DNA of 64,000 nucleotides from Poecilobothrus nobilitatus (taxonomy: Eukaryota > Arthropoda > Insecta > Diptera > Dolichopodidae). The translations under genes and the position numbers were made by a program. The stretch is from assembly GCA_947095535.1 (NCBI GenBank), contig OX352772.1:317760018-317824017 (forward strand), written 5' to 3'. Of this stretch, positions 47,391 through 59,075 are shown in pieces. Position 1 is the first letter of the stretch. Each line of letters starts with the position of its first letter. The notes under the pieces were generated by a model, which worked only from the letters and a program-made list of their open reading frames with translations, did not search any database and was not told the origin of the DNA.

Positions 47391-48471
47391 ATGCTTCATA
47401 TAATTCGTAGTAAACATATGTAGAACTTTTGATTTGTGGGAGTTTGAGGTTGTTTAAGTTTGACTATTACACAATAAAAGGGTTTTAAAACAAAGATTGA
47501 AATATTTTAAATAACTGTAATTTGTTTTATAAAGGTTGACAATGCTATTTCTTTAAAATGTTGCTTGTGCCTGTGCTTGTGCTAAAAGTTACTAAAATTT
47601 TAAGTTTATACCACTGAATAATCAAAAATAAAAATCAAAACTAAAATATTAGATTTCTTTTGGACTTTACGAAAAAAATAAATAAATCTATATTTATAAT
47701 GCAACTAAAATTACTAGAAATACAATATTGAAAATTTTCGTAAAAGAAATTTTTAATATAGCTATAATTTTTTCTTTTTTAATAAAATTTTTAAAAAAGA
47801 TAAAGACAAAAAACCAACAATGCTATTTCATCGTTTCGAAAAATATTCTAAAAATTGATCAAACTGTTAACTACCACATTTTTTTAATGTATAATTTTAG
47901 CATCAAAAATTAATATCATCTTATATCTTATATCATCATCAATAATCTTAATATCATTAATAGTTAAATTATTGATACCCAAAAATAGATTACCTTTATT
48001 TTTAGTTCCTTCTTTCTTTTTACTTTTTAATTTAATTCCAAAATTTTACTACGAATTTTACAGTTCCACTTTAATTTTTTGCATATGCCATGACAAAAAT
48101 TAAAAAAAAAAAATAAAAAATTAATATTCTTTCTAAGTATACTAAGTATTAAATAAATTTTTTTCTTTTTATATTTTTGTTTTAGAAAATAAAATAAATG
48201 AAAAATAAAATTAAATAAGATTTTTGCATTCTTCATCTTTTGTTTTCCTTTTGGGTTCTTAAAGATAATGAAATGATTTAACACGAATAGGAGAGGAGAG
48301 CAAAAAAAATATATACATATGGTAATTTCTTTATTACTAACAGAATTACAGTAATGCTATTTTATATTTTTTATATTCCTTAAGAGTTATTTATTTTTGA
48401 TGGCCAAAGAAACATATAATATATGAGTTCACCTATAAATATGCAATTTCAGTATAAGTTATAAATATTTC
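47391..48471. other. AT-rich DNA without recognised gene
   Basis: 'ttgtgcctgtgcttgtgct' near 47565 is a small tandem. Open frames at 47728-47913 and 48027-48284 are K/I/F/N-rich. Nothing recognised. Confidence 0.55.
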
Positions 48472-48640
48472 GGGGCCCCGGTGCCTTAATGATTAAGCAA
48501 CTGGCTTATTAACCGAGAGAGTGAGGGTTAAAATCCTGCACAGGTAGTAACTTTTATTAATTGAAAACTAATCTCTCTTGGTACCAATGTAGTGTAAATA
48601 TATAGGATATAATATAAACAAAATAAATAATATGTACTTA
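48472..48640 (+). mobile_element. SINE, diverged SINE-A-like copy
   Basis: Head ggggccccggtgccttaatg with decayed A box, 'gcttattaaccgagagagtg' and a decayed B box 'gggttaaaatcctgcacagg', then 'gtagtgtaaatatataggat' and 'ataaacaaaataaataatat' as in the SINE-A body. Closest relative is the relic at 17812. The 3' end is approximate and the tail is missing. Confidence 0.75.
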
Positions 48641-48969
48641 TATTCGTCATATATAATTTCGTAAGGTCAAATTTTGAGCAAAAGATTACGTGAAAACTAT
48701 AAGCGCTATTTCGATGAACGATATCTTATTTAAAAGCTGTTGTTGCTCCCGGGTCGGGAAAATTATAACGGTGTCTCTAGATCCAATTATTCTGTAGATA
48801 TAACAATTTTTACGAAAAATACACACGAACACATGTAATGTAAACGGCAAATGCATTATTGGTGAACATTTACTTTTATTCTTTTCACCAACAGATGGCG
48901 TTTTGTGTCTAAAATTGATAAGAGGTGTGGAAAAATATGGTACAGACAACCATACCTAATATAAAAGCC
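48641..48969. other. Higher-complexity segment before foldback
   Basis: Contains 'cccgggtcgggaaaattata' and 'caccaacagatggcg' (48886-48900), whose complement CGCCATCTGTTGGTG is a word I often see in arthropod repeats. A short stem ttggtgaa...ttcaccaa surrounds 48859-48891. An 87-codon frame on the minus strand (48686-48949) shows no known domain. Confidence 0.35.
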
Positions 48970-49496
48970 TACCGGTAAAGTTTTTAGAAACATTGTTGTC
49001 ACTAACAGATGTCATTGTCGAAAAAAAATGTGTGTGTTAGAAATAAATTGGAATTTAGAATATGATTAGTTTGTGAAAAATAAAATAAAATAATTGTATT
49101 TTAATATAAAAATTAAGAAAAACAGAAGAAAATATAAAAAAAGAAAATTGTGTTTCTAAGAAATAAAACAACTTAATGTTAGTATAAAATAAAAGATATG
49201 TAAAATTATTATTTAGTAAAATGTGAGTTTAGATCAACGTAAATATAATAAACCTACTTCCGATGAAATTATTGGCGTTTCTTTTCTGGAAGTGGAGAAC
49301 CTTCTCCAAACCGACATGTTGTAATTTATGGTCGTGCAGGCGGCCCTCACTTCTTATCTACTTTATAATCCAAATATTACAATTTATATATTATAATTTA
49401 TTGCAAACACAAATAAAAAAGGTGTGTAAATACACACCTTTTTTTTCGACAGTGACATCTGTTGATGAAAAAAAAGTTCCTAAAAATTTTACCGAT
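48970..49496. mobile_element. Foldback element, about 65-bp inverted arms
   Basis: Left arm 48970-49036 ('taccggtaaagtttttagaa', 'cagatgtcattgtcgaaaaa') pairs with the complement of about 49431-49496 ('tcgacagtgacatctgttga', 'cctaaaaattttaccgatag') at roughly 85% by eye, including spacing. The core (49037-49430) has 'ttctggaagtggagaacctt' and 'atggtcgtgcaggcggccct', GC-rich pieces of unknown origin. A 14-bp perfect palindrome (49415-49444) sits at the inner edge of the right arm. No transposase frame. Target duplications were not identified. Confidence 0.65.
49415..49444. repeat. Perfect 14-bp palindrome, 2-nt spacer
   Basis: aaaaaaggtgtgta (49415-49428), aa, tacacacctttttt (49431-49444). 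On either strand this is a stem followed by a U/T run, the form of an intrinsic terminator in bacteria, but in this eukaryotic context it is more likely a by-product of the foldback. Confidence 0.85.
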
Positions 49497-49744
49497 AGTG
49501 TAAATGTGATCGTATTTTCAACCTGATTTTTAAGGTACCGTACGCGGTTTTGCGTAGTTATTGATGTATAAAATAAAACAAGTAAAAAGTTTTCTACATA
49601 AGAAAATTACTTTCAAATATACACATCATAGTTTTTACAAGAAATTAGTGGCAAAATTTTTAAGCAAATGGTATATTAATTAATGAAGATCCTAAGCGGC
49701 TTCAAATTCTATACAAATTTCAAGTATATTTTTAATTGAAAGGA

Positions 49745-49856
49745 AAATTACTTAAAGGAAAAATACTTATAATATATAAAGAAAACAAATAATATTTGTA
49801 TATAAATTAATAATACAGCATTTAACATATAATAATCTATGGCAGTAATATTGCAT
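49745..49856 (+). repeat. SINE-A 3' body remnant
   Basis: 'tataatatataaagaaaaca aataatatttgtatataa' and 'ctatggcagtaatattgcat' follow the order of the SINE-A body at 19013-19115. No head. It borders the inverted repeat at 49857. Confidence 0.5.
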
Positions 49857-49937
49857 AACCTTATGGGATTTGTATTAAAAACAATAAATAACATATATTT
49901 ATTTATTTATTGTTTTTAATACAAATCCCATAAGGTT
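49857..49937. repeat. Perfect 34-bp inverted repeat, 13-nt spacer
   Basis: Left arm 49857-49890 starts aaccttatgggatttgtatt and ends caataaata; right arm 49904-49937 is its exact complement. The spacer is acatatatttatt. It begins where the SINE-A remnant ends, and the loop and inner arm are TTTA/TAAA-like, as in SINE-A tails. A hairpin this long and perfect must be recent or maintained. Confidence 0.92.
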
Positions 49938-50040
49938 ACAGATTATAATTCCAGATGCTCTCTGAAAGAAACACATATTATAGTTCTGTAGTTTCTGTAA
50001 AACATCATTTAAAGCATAAATAAGCATAAATAGAATTAGT

Positions 50041-50133
50041 ATAAGGGTATTAATATTAAAGTAGCGATAATAAAAGTAAGCGATAAGTAAAGTAGCGATA
50101 GTAGATATAAGGGTATTAATATTAAAGTAGCGA
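50041..50133 (+). repeat. 27-bp direct repeat with gtagcgata words
   Basis: ataagggtattaatattaaa + gtagcga occurs at 50041-50067 and 50107-50133 exactly, period 66. Between them 'gtagcgata', 'taagcgata' and 'gtagcgata' add further partial units. Likely replication slippage. Confidence 0.85.
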
Positions 50134-51670
50134 GAAATGGGATAAACAAGAAGAATTTAAGTAATAAAATTAAACTGCATATAAATTTTGTATTCATATT
50201 TAATACAAATAGAATTTTTGCAATTAAAGTCATAAACTCAAAAAAGTGGAAACTGATAAAGTCATCCTACTTTAACAAAGATTTTATTTAAAAGTCATCC
50301 TATTTCAACAAAGATAAATTTATTTAATAAGTTTTCCCAAAATTGTAATTTTATAAAAAAAATTATATAAAATTACTTACTACTTATACTTTCTTTAATT
50401 TTCGTTTAAATATACGAGTTAAACTTTTCAGTACACGTGACAAAAAGATGTAGGAAAAATATTTTGTATGTAACACTGAATATTTTATTTAAGTTAAAGA
50501 CAAACAAACAGACAAAAGCTTTTAATAAACTTTTATTTTGAAGATTAAAAAAAGAAATTACTCAAAAACTTATAAAATTAATATATATATATATGTATAT
50601 ATATACATATATATATTTATATATATATAATAAAATAAGGAACAACTATGATACAAAATTATGAAAAAAAAAAATAGATGCATTCACTAACTGAAATTAA
50701 TGGTATTCATATATATAGATATACGTACATTATAATACATAATATATAAAATCAACCATTTATACAACTTTTTTTTTTTTCATTTCTATATGCGTACCTA
50801 CACAAATACATTCATACATGCATAGAAATAGAAAAGAAATATTGAAAAAAAAAAAAAAGAAATAATAAGAAAAACCAGTTAAAGTACACATTCCATTCAT
50901 TTCAATTTCTATGCATTTCTATACTTAATATAACATAGATATAAAATATATATACACCCAATTACAAACAGACTTAATATATCTAGGTATCTAGAGATAC
51001 TGTTATGTTATATTTATATATATATATATAATCAACAAGGATTCATAAAAAAAAAAAAAAAAAAGAATCTAAGATGAAAAGACTTTAGATGGCAAATTGA
51101 AGAGGAATTTCCTGTTTAAAAATATGTATTAAAAAAAAAAAAAAGTATACAATATATTAAATAGACAATGGTATAAATATAAGTATATAATATGTATATA
51201 TATGTAAATCTATGTATAATTAATTCATTTTTATATATGAATGAATCTATACAGATTATAAAATTCCGTTATACTTTAATAATTAATAGAATGATTTGCT
51301 TGGTATGTACGTCGTACATTTAACTTAGGACCAGATAAATTAATAGATCAAATTACGTTAACCCTTTAACGACCTAAAGTACTTTTTTTTTGTTTTTTAT
51401 TTTGTACAAAATTTATTTTTTAGTATTTAGTTAGTTATAAATGTATAAGTTAAATTAAAGAAATAAAGTATAAATATACCGATACAGTGATAAAAATTTA
51501 CTTTGCAACTTAATGAAATTTATGAACATAATTTAAAATATATAAATACAAGAGGTTTTTTTTAATTTTAGTTAAAATTTAGACATCGGTTCAATAAGTT
51601 AAAATCTATGACAGTAATATTTCAAAAACCATGGGTTGTAATTATCCGAAAAATATACTTTATGTAGCTT
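50134..51670. other. AT-rich DNA, dense microsatellites
   Basis: (TA)n and (TATG)n near 50580-50632 and 51010-51030, A tracts near 50848-50862 and 51048-51064. No gene recognised. Confidence 0.6.
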
Positions 51671-51742
51671 AAAGAATAGGATCACCTATTTTACGTTGCG
51701 ACTTTCGCGAAAGAATCGGATTACCGATTTTACATTGCGACT
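51671..51742 (+). repeat. 33-bp near-identical tandem pair
   Basis: 'aaagaataggatcacctatt ttacgttgcgact' (51671-51703) and 'aaagaatcggattaccgatt ttacattgcgact' (51710-51742), about four differences. Paired changes (ataggatcacctat versus atcggattaccgat) keep each unit's internal palindrome, which is unusual for neutral decay. Confidence 0.85.
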
Positions 51743-52246
51743 GTTAAATAATTTACATAAGACTTTTTTGAAACTAACTTTATTAAAATTTTGTACTTTA
51801 TAATCTTAACTTACTAAAGATAATATATAGTATACGATTTAACTTACTAAAGATATTTATAACCTAATAATTAATTATAAGTATATTTATATTAAAAATA
51901 GACACCTGCACAACCAAATGAATATCCCATCAACGCATAATAAAATGACTAGTAAAACGTTTTTTTTATTATCAAAGAAATAGCCAAATATATCTGTGCT
52001 TTTTATAATTAAAAGATTTTATAAAGTGTTAAATCGAATTATTAAATTTTATAATGTTTTTGTATACCTACGCTAATATCGATTTTAACCATACTTTCAA
52101 TTGCAAATCAAAAATCAAAAGATTTATGCCAAAAGTTTTTATTTTTTAATGTACGGATTTTTTTTTTTTTTTAAATACTGACTTAATTTTAATTTCTTTT
52201 TTAAATTATTTTTCATTTTTTTTTATTTCTTCCCAACGCATGTACC

Positions 52247-52587
52247 GCGAAAGCCGATTTATCATAATCCTGTTTTATCAAAACCTTATACATATTTTAA
52301 AATCCTGTTTTTTTTTTAAATTCTGGAAATAACGTATTTAACCCAGATTTCGACCCCATCTGGCCCCCCTCTTCTAATTCAGAATGGCACATATACGAAT
52401 TTCAAAATATAAATATTTTGGAAAAAGTGTATAACCCTGATTTTGAACCCAATTCTAAAATCCACGCCAATTATTTTTTTACATAGATTAGCTGAAGTGG
52501 GTTTTAAAAAAAACACGATTTTAAAAAACAGAATTTTAAAAAATAGGATTTTGATAAAATAGCATTATGATAAACCGGCTTCCGATA
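52247..52587. mobile_element. Foldback/MITE, about 340 bp
   Basis: 'gcgaaagccgatttatcata atcctgttttatcaaaacc' (52247-52284) pairs with the complement of 52545-52584 ('ggattttgataaaatagca ttatgataaaccggcttccg') with a few mismatches. Next to each arm are inverted 'aaaatcctgttttttt' type runs (52299-52315 and 52509-52544). Core: 'gaccccatctggcccccctc' and 'gattttgaacccaattctaa'. A similar core piece lies at 45969. No coding capacity. Confidence 0.7.
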
Positions 52588-52589
52588 CG

Positions 52590-54511
52590 ATCCACTTGCC
52601 AACTTTTTCCAATCAAAATTATTAAAATTGAATATAATTCTTTTTGAATCTGTCATACTTGGGCCACCGAGACCCCAGCTTTGAATTATTTTCAAAAATA
52701 ATACATAGTAGTAAATAAATACACGAATGAAATTCGAAGGATATTTTAATTTTATTTTATTTTTGTTTTTTTTTTGTTTTGTTTTTCATTAAAATGTACT
52801 TTTTATACTACATATAATTTATATAAAATGAGTTTTGAATTTAATTTACATTTACGGTATTAACAAATATAATTGTATGCACGTAAATCGGGGTCAAAAT
52901 CTATTTGTTATCAAAGCTCATAAGTCATAACTATATACTAATGTTCATTTTATATATAGCATAATAAAACTTAATTTAAATAAACACATATACTAATAAT
53001 GATAACCTTTATATTATTATATTTATTTAAATTAATTTCTTTACAAACCAGATTAAGAAATTATAACTAAAGGTGTGATAATAATAATACTACTTCTGTC
53101 CTTCTGTACCCCTTAAAATTTTTGATTTGCCTTTTTATTTGCAAGACGGTGCAAAACGATTAATGTTGTTTTCTTTTTCTTTTTTTTTTTTAGAGAACTT
53201 TACATCCCCTCTCTTTTTTGTAATTTTATTTGTATTCCAAATCTTTTCTTTCTTTTTTATTTTTTTTTGCTTTTTGTTTTTATTTTGCTTTTTGTTATTT
53301 TTTTGTTTTTTATGTAAAACAGAGTCAGACGTCGCATAAGTAACTTGAAATTTTTCGTTTGTTTTTTTTTTTTTTTTTTAAATTCAAGGATATGTCCTAT
53401 TTTGAATTGTTAAATGAAATAAAAATAAAAAAAAAAGTTTTTGTCCTGTTTTCAATTTCCTTTTCTTATTCTTAGTTTACTTTTCAATTGCGATTTCTTT
53501 TCATTTATTGTCTTTTTCTTTTTGAAAGTTTTAAAACAATGACTGTTTGTAGTTGTCTTTGGGTTCTAATTTTCAATTTTTTTTTTTTTTTTTTTGTAAT
53601 TCTAGTTTTAAAAAATCCTTCAGGTTATGTCTGATCAAATAGAATAAGTATAGAAGAAAAGAAATGAATAAATTGTGTGCAAGTATAAGAATATAAACCT
53701 CTTAACAACTAATTTAAAATAAAAAAAAAAATTAAAAATAATAAAGTAGAAATAAAATTTCTTTTAAAATGAGTGTGAAATGAAATAAGTGATAGGAAAA
53801 AGTTAAGTTTTTCGATTAAATTGAAAAACAAAAACAAAAATAAAGAAAAAGAAAAAAAATTTAATATTTGAAATAATTTTCGTTTTTCTTTTATTCTACA
53901 TAAAATTTTTATAAATAATATATAATATATATATATATTCAAAGAAGCAAACAGTATATAATGTACAAGAATTAAAATTAAAAAAAAATAATTATGTATT
54001 ATATAAGATATAAGGAAAACATTAATTTCATATACATAATATACAGAAATTTTATTTTAATCCTATTATTTTAATTAATTTGTAAGAACAATTAATAAAA
54101 GTGCATTCAATTTGAAATTTTTATACCGTATTTTATTAATATTAAATGAAATTTTCAATTATAATTTTTTTTTTTTTATAAAGTATATATAAATAGACAT
54201 GGATGTATATAAAAAATACAGTAAAAACTTTTCTTTTAATCCTATATCCATTCAGAAATAATTTTCCAAATTGAAATAGTTTTTCTTTTTTTTTGTTTTC
54301 TCGAAATATACTTTCAATATATTATTGCAATATGGTATTTCCAATCTAGATTTCGATCCAATCTCGAATTTCAAAACAATATTATTTATTATTATAAATA
54401 ATGAAACTTTATAATTAAATCAATGAATATTTTTCTATAGGTTTTATAAAAAATAATATACATATGTATACGAGTTTAAATAAGTTTGATTTTATTATAA
54501 TAAATTATTAT
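52590..54511. other. AT-rich DNA, pyrimidine and purine tracts
   Basis: Pyrimidine-rich strand at 53160-53400 (long T/TTC runs) and purine-rich at 53700-53860. The 63-codon minus frame at 52504-52695 partly overlaps the foldback and includes 'GLGGPSMTDS' from a 'gccaccgagaccccagc' SINE-head-like piece at 52662-52679 (minus-strand GGGGTCTCGGTGGCCCA), possibly a truncated SINE head. No gene recognised. Confidence 0.5.
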
Positions 54512-54702
54512 GGGGCCTCGGTGGCCTAGTTGGTAAGAGCGTATAAAAATGCGCTGTAAACACCAAAGGAGTATGAGCTCGAATCCTACACACGTTGTAA
54601 GAGTTATTCCCCCTTACGACATTTACAGCCCCGCCTGAACAGGAAAGGCTGTGTAATTTCCTGTCCACATTTATGTGGCAGAGAAATGCATTAAAAAAAA
54701 AA
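54512..54702 (+). mobile_element. SINE-B, full-length with target duplication
   Basis: Reference copy of SINE-B (191 bp). Head ggggcctcggtggcctagtt; A box TGGCCTAGTTGG 54522-54533; B box AGCTCGAATCC 54576-54586. Then gttgtaag...cttacgac stem, 'atttacagccccgcctgaac', 'gtgtaatttcctgtccacat ttatgtggcagagaaatgca' and poly-A. A 10-bp target duplication aaattattat lies at 54502-54511 and 54703-54712. Differs from SINE-A in the 3' body and tail. Confidence 0.92.
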
Positions 54703-54784
54703 AAATTATTATTTTTTTATTTTCCCAGTATAATAAACGCCAATTAATTCGCCAATCTTTCAAAAAATCAAATTGTTCAATATC

Positions 54785-55835
54785 TAACAAGGCAGAATGT
54801 ATTTACAGAATGTAATTTCAAAAACTTTGAAAGGCGAACGTTTCCCAAAAGTCAATATACATGTTTTTAATTTTAAGGAAACACTATGTAATTAAGTAAA
54901 GCTGTTAGCACATGTTAAATTATTTACATGTGTTTAAGCTTCAAGTTTTGTGTTTTACTTTGAAAAAAAAAGCTTATATAACACTTCCATTTTTTTACAT
55001 TTTTAATGAATTAAAAACTATTAAACTGTCAACTGCGTATAAAAGAAACATCATATATGTATATATTGAAAAGAAATGAAAATAATATTTTTGCATTATA
55101 TTAACCGTCATTTTGCTACTAAATTTTGTCATTTGAAAAAGTAAATATTATTATTGCGGTTTAGAAATCTTAAATTAAAATAAAACAAACGGGAATAAAT
55201 ATTATCGAAAGAAGTTCGCGATATATTTTTTTGATCTTCTAAATAAATTTTCAACTATTATTTTATTTTAATTTATTGCTATAGCAATAAATTGGTATTC
55301 ACATTTTCTAAATGCTAAACAGATTATTCAAATAAACAGCTAATTTTCCAAAATTAAGTTCCAAAATGTCAAAAAAAATTATTTGGTGGCTAACAAATGT
55401 AAATTGAATTAAAAATGATATTAAACATGAGATTTATACATTTTTATTACATATACTCTTTCTCTTCACACCAATAAAAATTTGACACTATCTAAATTTT
55501 GTTGCATTACAAATTCATTAATAATGTAACAAAAAAAAACAAGTGTCATAATAGCTTAAAAATAGCTTATAGGTGTCTAAAAATAACAAATTTTAAATTT
55601 TTGATCCCTAATAGTTCCTAAACACGATTTGGTACAAAACAAATATGTGAAGGTTATGCAAATGTCAAAGATAATAATTCTGAAAGATCTTTCTCGTCTC
55701 AAAATTTCAATTTTCTAACTGTAAGCGTCCAGCAGAGTTACAAAAGAAGCAAAGTCTTGTAAAATTTTTTTTTCACATTTTCACATTTTTTAGATCTGAG
55801 AGCTCAGAATACATTTTAAACTGAAATAAGTGAAT
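54785..55835 (+). repeat. Rep-1 copy i, old and interrupted
   Basis: 'aacaaggcagaatgta' at 54788 marks the start; similarity is then poor until 55560, where 'ataggtgtctaaaaataaca', 'tttttgatccctaatagttc', 'gatctttctcgtctcaaaat' and 'gtccagcagagttacaaaag' give the middle of Rep-1. The 500 bp between may be inserted or simply decayed. Confidence 0.55.
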
Positions 55836-58800
55836 TTTATTGCCGAAGCTACATTAAATATATTTTTATTATTTCAACAAAAAAAAATTTTAAACAAATA
55901 CGTATAGAAGACGAATATTTTATTTTAAAACAATAAATTTTATTTTATCGTATGTTTTTTGTATTGTCGATAAATTTTAGACTTTACAGTTTGCCTAGCT
56001 TTGTCGTTTATTATCGCAGTTCAGTATTTAACTATTACAGTTTTTAAATTTAAATCTTTTACAAAAGAAAAAAATGTAACAAAATTCAAAAAAAGCAAAG
56101 GTAATATGATATACCTATAAATGTAATTGTATTTAATTATACATTTGTGGTTTTTTTTTAAAAAGTTCAACACCTTAACTCTAAAAACTGGTACCAAAAG
56201 GAATTACCGCACAAGCCATAGAGGCGCCTAGTCTAGATTTATTTAAGTTATTCTGAACATATGATGGAAATTCATTCAATTTTCTTTTTTTTTTTTTTTT
56301 TTTAATAACTAAATTATTTATTTATTTTACCTTTACATATTAGCATATGGTTTGGTTTTACATATTATGTATACATACATATTACATATATACATTTTAA
56401 ATGAACCAAAAAATCAATTTAAATTTAATATTATGCCATTAATGTTAATAATTTAATTATAAAAATGCTTTTATTATATACACATTAAAAATGCCATAAT
56501 GTCAGAAATGTCCTGTTTTTAATTATACCTTAATTTAGTTAAATATTTACATAACAAGTCATAAAAAAACAAGCGTGTTTATGTATATACATAAATTATA
56601 TATGTATTTATTTTTTTTCATTATGTCAAAAGTCCATCCAGGAAATTTCATTATATATATATAGCAATATTAATTATTATTAATGTTATGTGAATTATTA
56701 AAAAAAAAAAAAAAAAAGAAGCTTTTAAGGTTTTTAGAATTTTTCTTTTGTTAGCTTATATGTTTTTATCCTGCAGTTAATTATTCCACATCATAATACA
56801 TTTAGAATTTACACATATAATGAAAATAAAACTATGTACCTACATGTTTATAAAGTTCTTTTCATATTGTAAAAATACGCAATTTAAATTATCGCTTTTT
56901 TCTAGATTTTAGGTAAATGCATAAAAATGGTAATATAGTATATAGATATTCGGTACCACATAACTGATGTAAAATTTTAGATTTATTTTCCTTATTCTTT
57001 TCGTAATTTTAATACGAAATTCATGATTTGTATTAACTGGATTCAATTTTCATTGATTTATGTTACAAACAAATATATAATATAGTTACATTTGAGAATT
57101 TTTTAGCCAATTTTTTTTTTTGAAAAAAATCACGACAAACATATAATAAAATAATAAAACTAATAATCCTAAATTTGCCAAATTTTACTCTTCTACCATC
57201 CTTCTAATATTTTTAGCTCCAAAATAAAGTTGTAGATTTTAAATAAAGGTTTCAACGTAAAAGTATTGAATAGTCTAACACTATAACAACCTATAGAAAC
57301 CTCGTGCAAATCTTCTTGATGATTGGCAATGTTTTCCACAAAACAATGGTAAAAATAAAAGAAATTTAAAATATAAAAAATACATACTTACAAAGAAGGT
57401 AGATGTAAAAAAGGTCCAAAGCAGTTAATAAATTATTAATTGTTTTACTTTAAAATTTTAATTAAAAAAAAACCAATTGCTATTTTTGAAATTTAGATTT
57501 AATAATTTAAAATTTCCATTTACTATAACAGAAAGAAATTATTATTATTATTTTTTGTTTTTCCCGTGTATGTACCAATGTACCAATTATATGCATTGAA
57601 ATAATTAATAATAAATAAAATAATAACTAAAAGTTGATACATATATATATAAACTTTTATATTGCATTTTATTAAAAACCAAACATAATAACAAAAACAA
57701 CAAAAAAAAAAAGAAAATTCATTAAACTTGTATACTTAATAAAAAGAAAACTATATATATGTACATATATATGTATAAATATACATATATATAGTCGATA
57801 ATGTTTTATTTTTAATAATACCAGTGAAATACTTTAATTTTCTTTTTACTTGCTTTTATACATTTTTGTTTTTATTTTCATCTCTTTTTATTTTCTTCTC
57901 TCATACTATGTATTTCTGTACATATATATACCCTTTTGATTTTCAACTCCTTTCAATTTTCATTGTTCACAATTTTTTTTAAACATTTTAAAAATATTTT
58001 AAAAACTCATAGTTTATATATCCTTTTTTTACTTGATCTATATTTTATTTTCATATACTGGCACATACTTATATAATATGTATGTAGATGTTTATTTTGA
58101 CATGTTATATAAAAACATATATATATATATATATTTATATATATATTATATACACACATAATGTATTAAATGCACACAAAATTACTTTCATTACAATTAT
58201 ATACCACGAAAAAAATAAACAAAACAAAAAAATGAATCCAGTAAACAATTTTCAATTCCACCACACCCATAACTACTCAAACTTTAAAAATATTTTCATT
58301 TTTCAAATTCCCTAAATTAATTTATCATAATATAATAATCATACATAAATATATATTTATATATATATATATATATATACCATATATATTGTACTTTTAT
58401 ATTTTGTATATATACTTATAGAATACATCTGTGTTAATGTTGCATTATATATTATAAATATATAAAAAATTTTATTCCGGATATTCTTCTGTCTTATATT
58501 CTTTAAAAAAATATAAATTTGGCGCTAAACATGATGAAAAACGCAATACATAATATTAAAGTGAGTGAAAATTGAAAATAATAAAAAGGAAAATATATAT
58601 ATATAGAGAAAAAACAATAAAAACATTGAAAATGTCTGAAAAGAAAACGAAACATATATATTATAAAATAAAAACAAAAAAAAAGCAAAATAAATGAACA
58701 ATACATATCCGTTTCACCTCTCTGTCATTTCCGTTTTCCTGCTGCACAAAAAAAAAAAAAACCAGAAAGCAAAAGCACAAAAATACAAAAAAAAAGACAA

Positions 58801-59038
58801 AACTGGGATAAAATCAATAAAAGAAAAATTCATTTTTCCAATGGTATTCGTTAGTGGAACACACCCAGGAATGTAAACAATCATCCAATATTACAAACAT
58901 TAAAGGAAAAAAGAAAAATAATAAAAACAAAAATAAAAAATTTAAAGTTTGGTAAAATGGTGTTGGTTTAATATTTAAAAAAAAAAAACTGTTTGCATTG
59001 CACCACCAGAGCTGCAAAATAAAAACACTGCATATATA

Positions 59039-59075
<37 letters not shown>

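Noticed and set aside
49415..49444. Intrinsic transcription terminator
   Set aside because: Stem plus T run fits formally, but nothing else in the window is bacterial.
53127..53339. Membrane protein rich in phenylalanine
   Set aside because: Translation of a T-rich pyrimidine tract; same for 62574-62792, 58503-58706 and 53709-53942.
58088..58315. Small peptide gene starting near 58088
   Set aside because: The frame runs through a (TA)n microsatellite giving an IY repeat.
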